Positions 5,789 to 6,485 of a stretch of DNA of 6,485 nt are shown here, piece by piece; within the stretch, counting starts at the first letter, position 1; every line of letters begins with the position of its first letter. A program made the position numbers and the translations under genes. This stretch comes from Nitriliruptoraceae bacterium. GTDB lineage: Bacteria > Actinomycetota > Nitriliruptoria > Nitriliruptorales > Nitriliruptoraceae. The notes beneath the pieces were generated by a model. That model worked only from the letters and a program-made list of their open reading frames with translations, searched no databases and was not told the DNA's origin. The DNA is taken from assembly GCA_007117945.1 (NCBI GenBank), contig SKTN01000086.1:1-6485 (forward strand). The letters run 5' to 3'.

Positions 5789-6472
5789 TCAGCGGGTCAC
5801 CTCGACACCGTCGAGGTGGCTGACATCGCTGAAGCGCAGGAGGCTGAAGATGTGGCGCCCCGCGATCGGCGTGCTGCGCAGCACCGTGATCGAGGCGTGG
5901 GCGGAGGCGAACCGCTCCCACTCCCACGGCTCGGGCTCCAGGCCCAGGAGGTGACCGAGCACCACGGAGTTGGTGCCGGCGTGGGCCACGAACAGCAGTC
6001 GGCGGTCGACGACGGCGGGAGGGACGCTCCACAGCTCCTCGTCGTCACGGACCACACCGTGCTCGGCCAGCTCGTTGGTCAGGCCGAGGGTCACCCGGGC
6101 GTGGAAGTCGCGGAAGCTCTCCCCGCCGGGCATCCCCTCCCACCACTGCGCCCGTGACCGGTCCCGGGCGGTGGCCATCGCCCGCCCGACCTCGGCGGCG
6201 GGCGAGCCCTGCCACGCCGCGGGCATGTGGATCTCGTGGAGCCACGCCCGTTCCTGCACCACCTCGGCGCGCACCCGCTCGAGCAGGGGCGCGGCGGTGC
6301 GGCGGGCACGCCGTGCCGTGCTGACCAGCACCTCGTCGAAGGGTTCGTCGTCGAGGTGGCGGGCGAGCAGCTCGGCCTGCTGCTGGCCGAGCGCGGTCAG
6401 GCGCGGGTCGACCTGCGCCTCACGGCCGCGGTCCCACTCCGGCTGGGCGTGGCGTATCAGGATCAGTTCCAT
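5789..6472 (-). CDS. Histidine phosphatase family protein (phosphoglycerate-mutase-like)
   Basis: A 227-residue protein of the histidine (acid) phosphatase superfamily, branch 1. The N-terminus LILIRHAQPEWD (3-14) carries the R-H-[GA] signature with H8 as the expected phospho-histidine acceptor and R7 binding phosphate. STARRARRTA (51-60) matches the second phosphate-binding arginine segment (probably R55), GGESF (116-120) gives acidic E118, and LLFVAHAGTN (159-168) gives the second catalytic histidine H164. These enzymes act through a covalent phosphohistidine on small phosphoesters or phosphoproteins; the substrate cannot be predicted here. No signal peptide or membrane segment is seen, so it should be cytosolic. 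ATG at 6472 gives a typical family N-terminus. The 13 bases upstream show no strong Shine-Dalgarno and no in-frame stop, so coupling to an upstream gene or a slightly longer protein cannot be excluded. It converges with the PLP enzyme gene. Confidence 0.9.
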   Translation of the reverse strand: MELILIRHAQPEWDRGREAQVDPRLTALGQQQAELLARHLDDEPFDEVLVSTARRARRTAAPLLERVRAEVVQERAWLHEIHMPAAWQGSPAAEVGRAMATARDRSRAQWWEGMPGGESFRDFHARVTLGLTNELAEHGVVRDDEELWSVPPAVVDRRLLFVAHAGTNSVVLGHLLGLEPEPWEWERFASAHASITVLRSTPIAGRHIFSLLRFSDVSHLDGVEVTR

Positions 6473-6485
6473 GCCCGCGACGCTA

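Noticed and set aside
5494..6032. Minus-strand open frames across the gap, including a twice-repeated LVDPW peptide
   Set aside because: The frame continues antisense into the PLP enzyme and overlaps the histidine-phosphatase gene out of frame; there is no clear start or Shine-Dalgarno. The repeat is better explained as a DNA/RNA hairpin duplication.

Overview
The window comes from a very GC-rich chromosome. Codon third positions are almost all G or C, three of the six genes start with GTG, and neighbouring genes overlap by four bases. A LytR-CpsA-Psr (LCP) cell-wall ligase together with these traits points to a high-GC Gram-positive bacterium (Actinomycetota). I cannot name the genus from the sequence. 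All six genes belong to recognisable families. I see no RNA gene, insertion sequence, CRISPR array or phage gene.

Layout, left to right. (1) The 3' third of an HrpB-type DEAH helicase gene on the + strand (1-941). (2) A short gap between converging genes, filled by a 9-bp tandem repeat (952-1014). (3) A tightly coupled minus-strand operon, in transcription order: a membrane-anchored LCP protein (3631-2348), a low-molecular-weight protein-tyrosine phosphatase (2351-1839) and a fructosamine/ribulosamine 3-kinase family protein (1842-1033). Both junctions are GTGA stop/start overlaps. (4) A divergent intergenic region (3632-3769) with an 11-bp inverted repeat. (5) A 575-residue PLP-dependent class V aminotransferase/cysteine-desulfurase-like enzyme on the + strand (3770-5497). 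(6) A 291-bp gap between converging genes (5498-5788) holding terminator-like hairpins and a duplicated ~50-nt hairpin element. (7) A histidine-phosphatase family protein on the minus strand (5789-6472).

How the genes may work together. The kinase and phosphatase pair fits a known two-step protein-repair idea: the phosphatase strips 5-phosphate from ribulosamine-5-phosphate adducts, and the kinase then phosphorylates the sugar at O-3 so that it falls off. The LCP gene at the head of the operon attaches glycopolymers to peptidoglycan, so an alternative is that the phosphatase serves envelope assembly. The helicase, PLP enzyme and histidine phosphatase look like independent transcription units. 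The points most worth a second look are the coupled LCP-phosphatase-kinase operon, the two intergenic repeat structures, and the functionally unassigned PLP enzyme. I found no convincing new multi-gene system.
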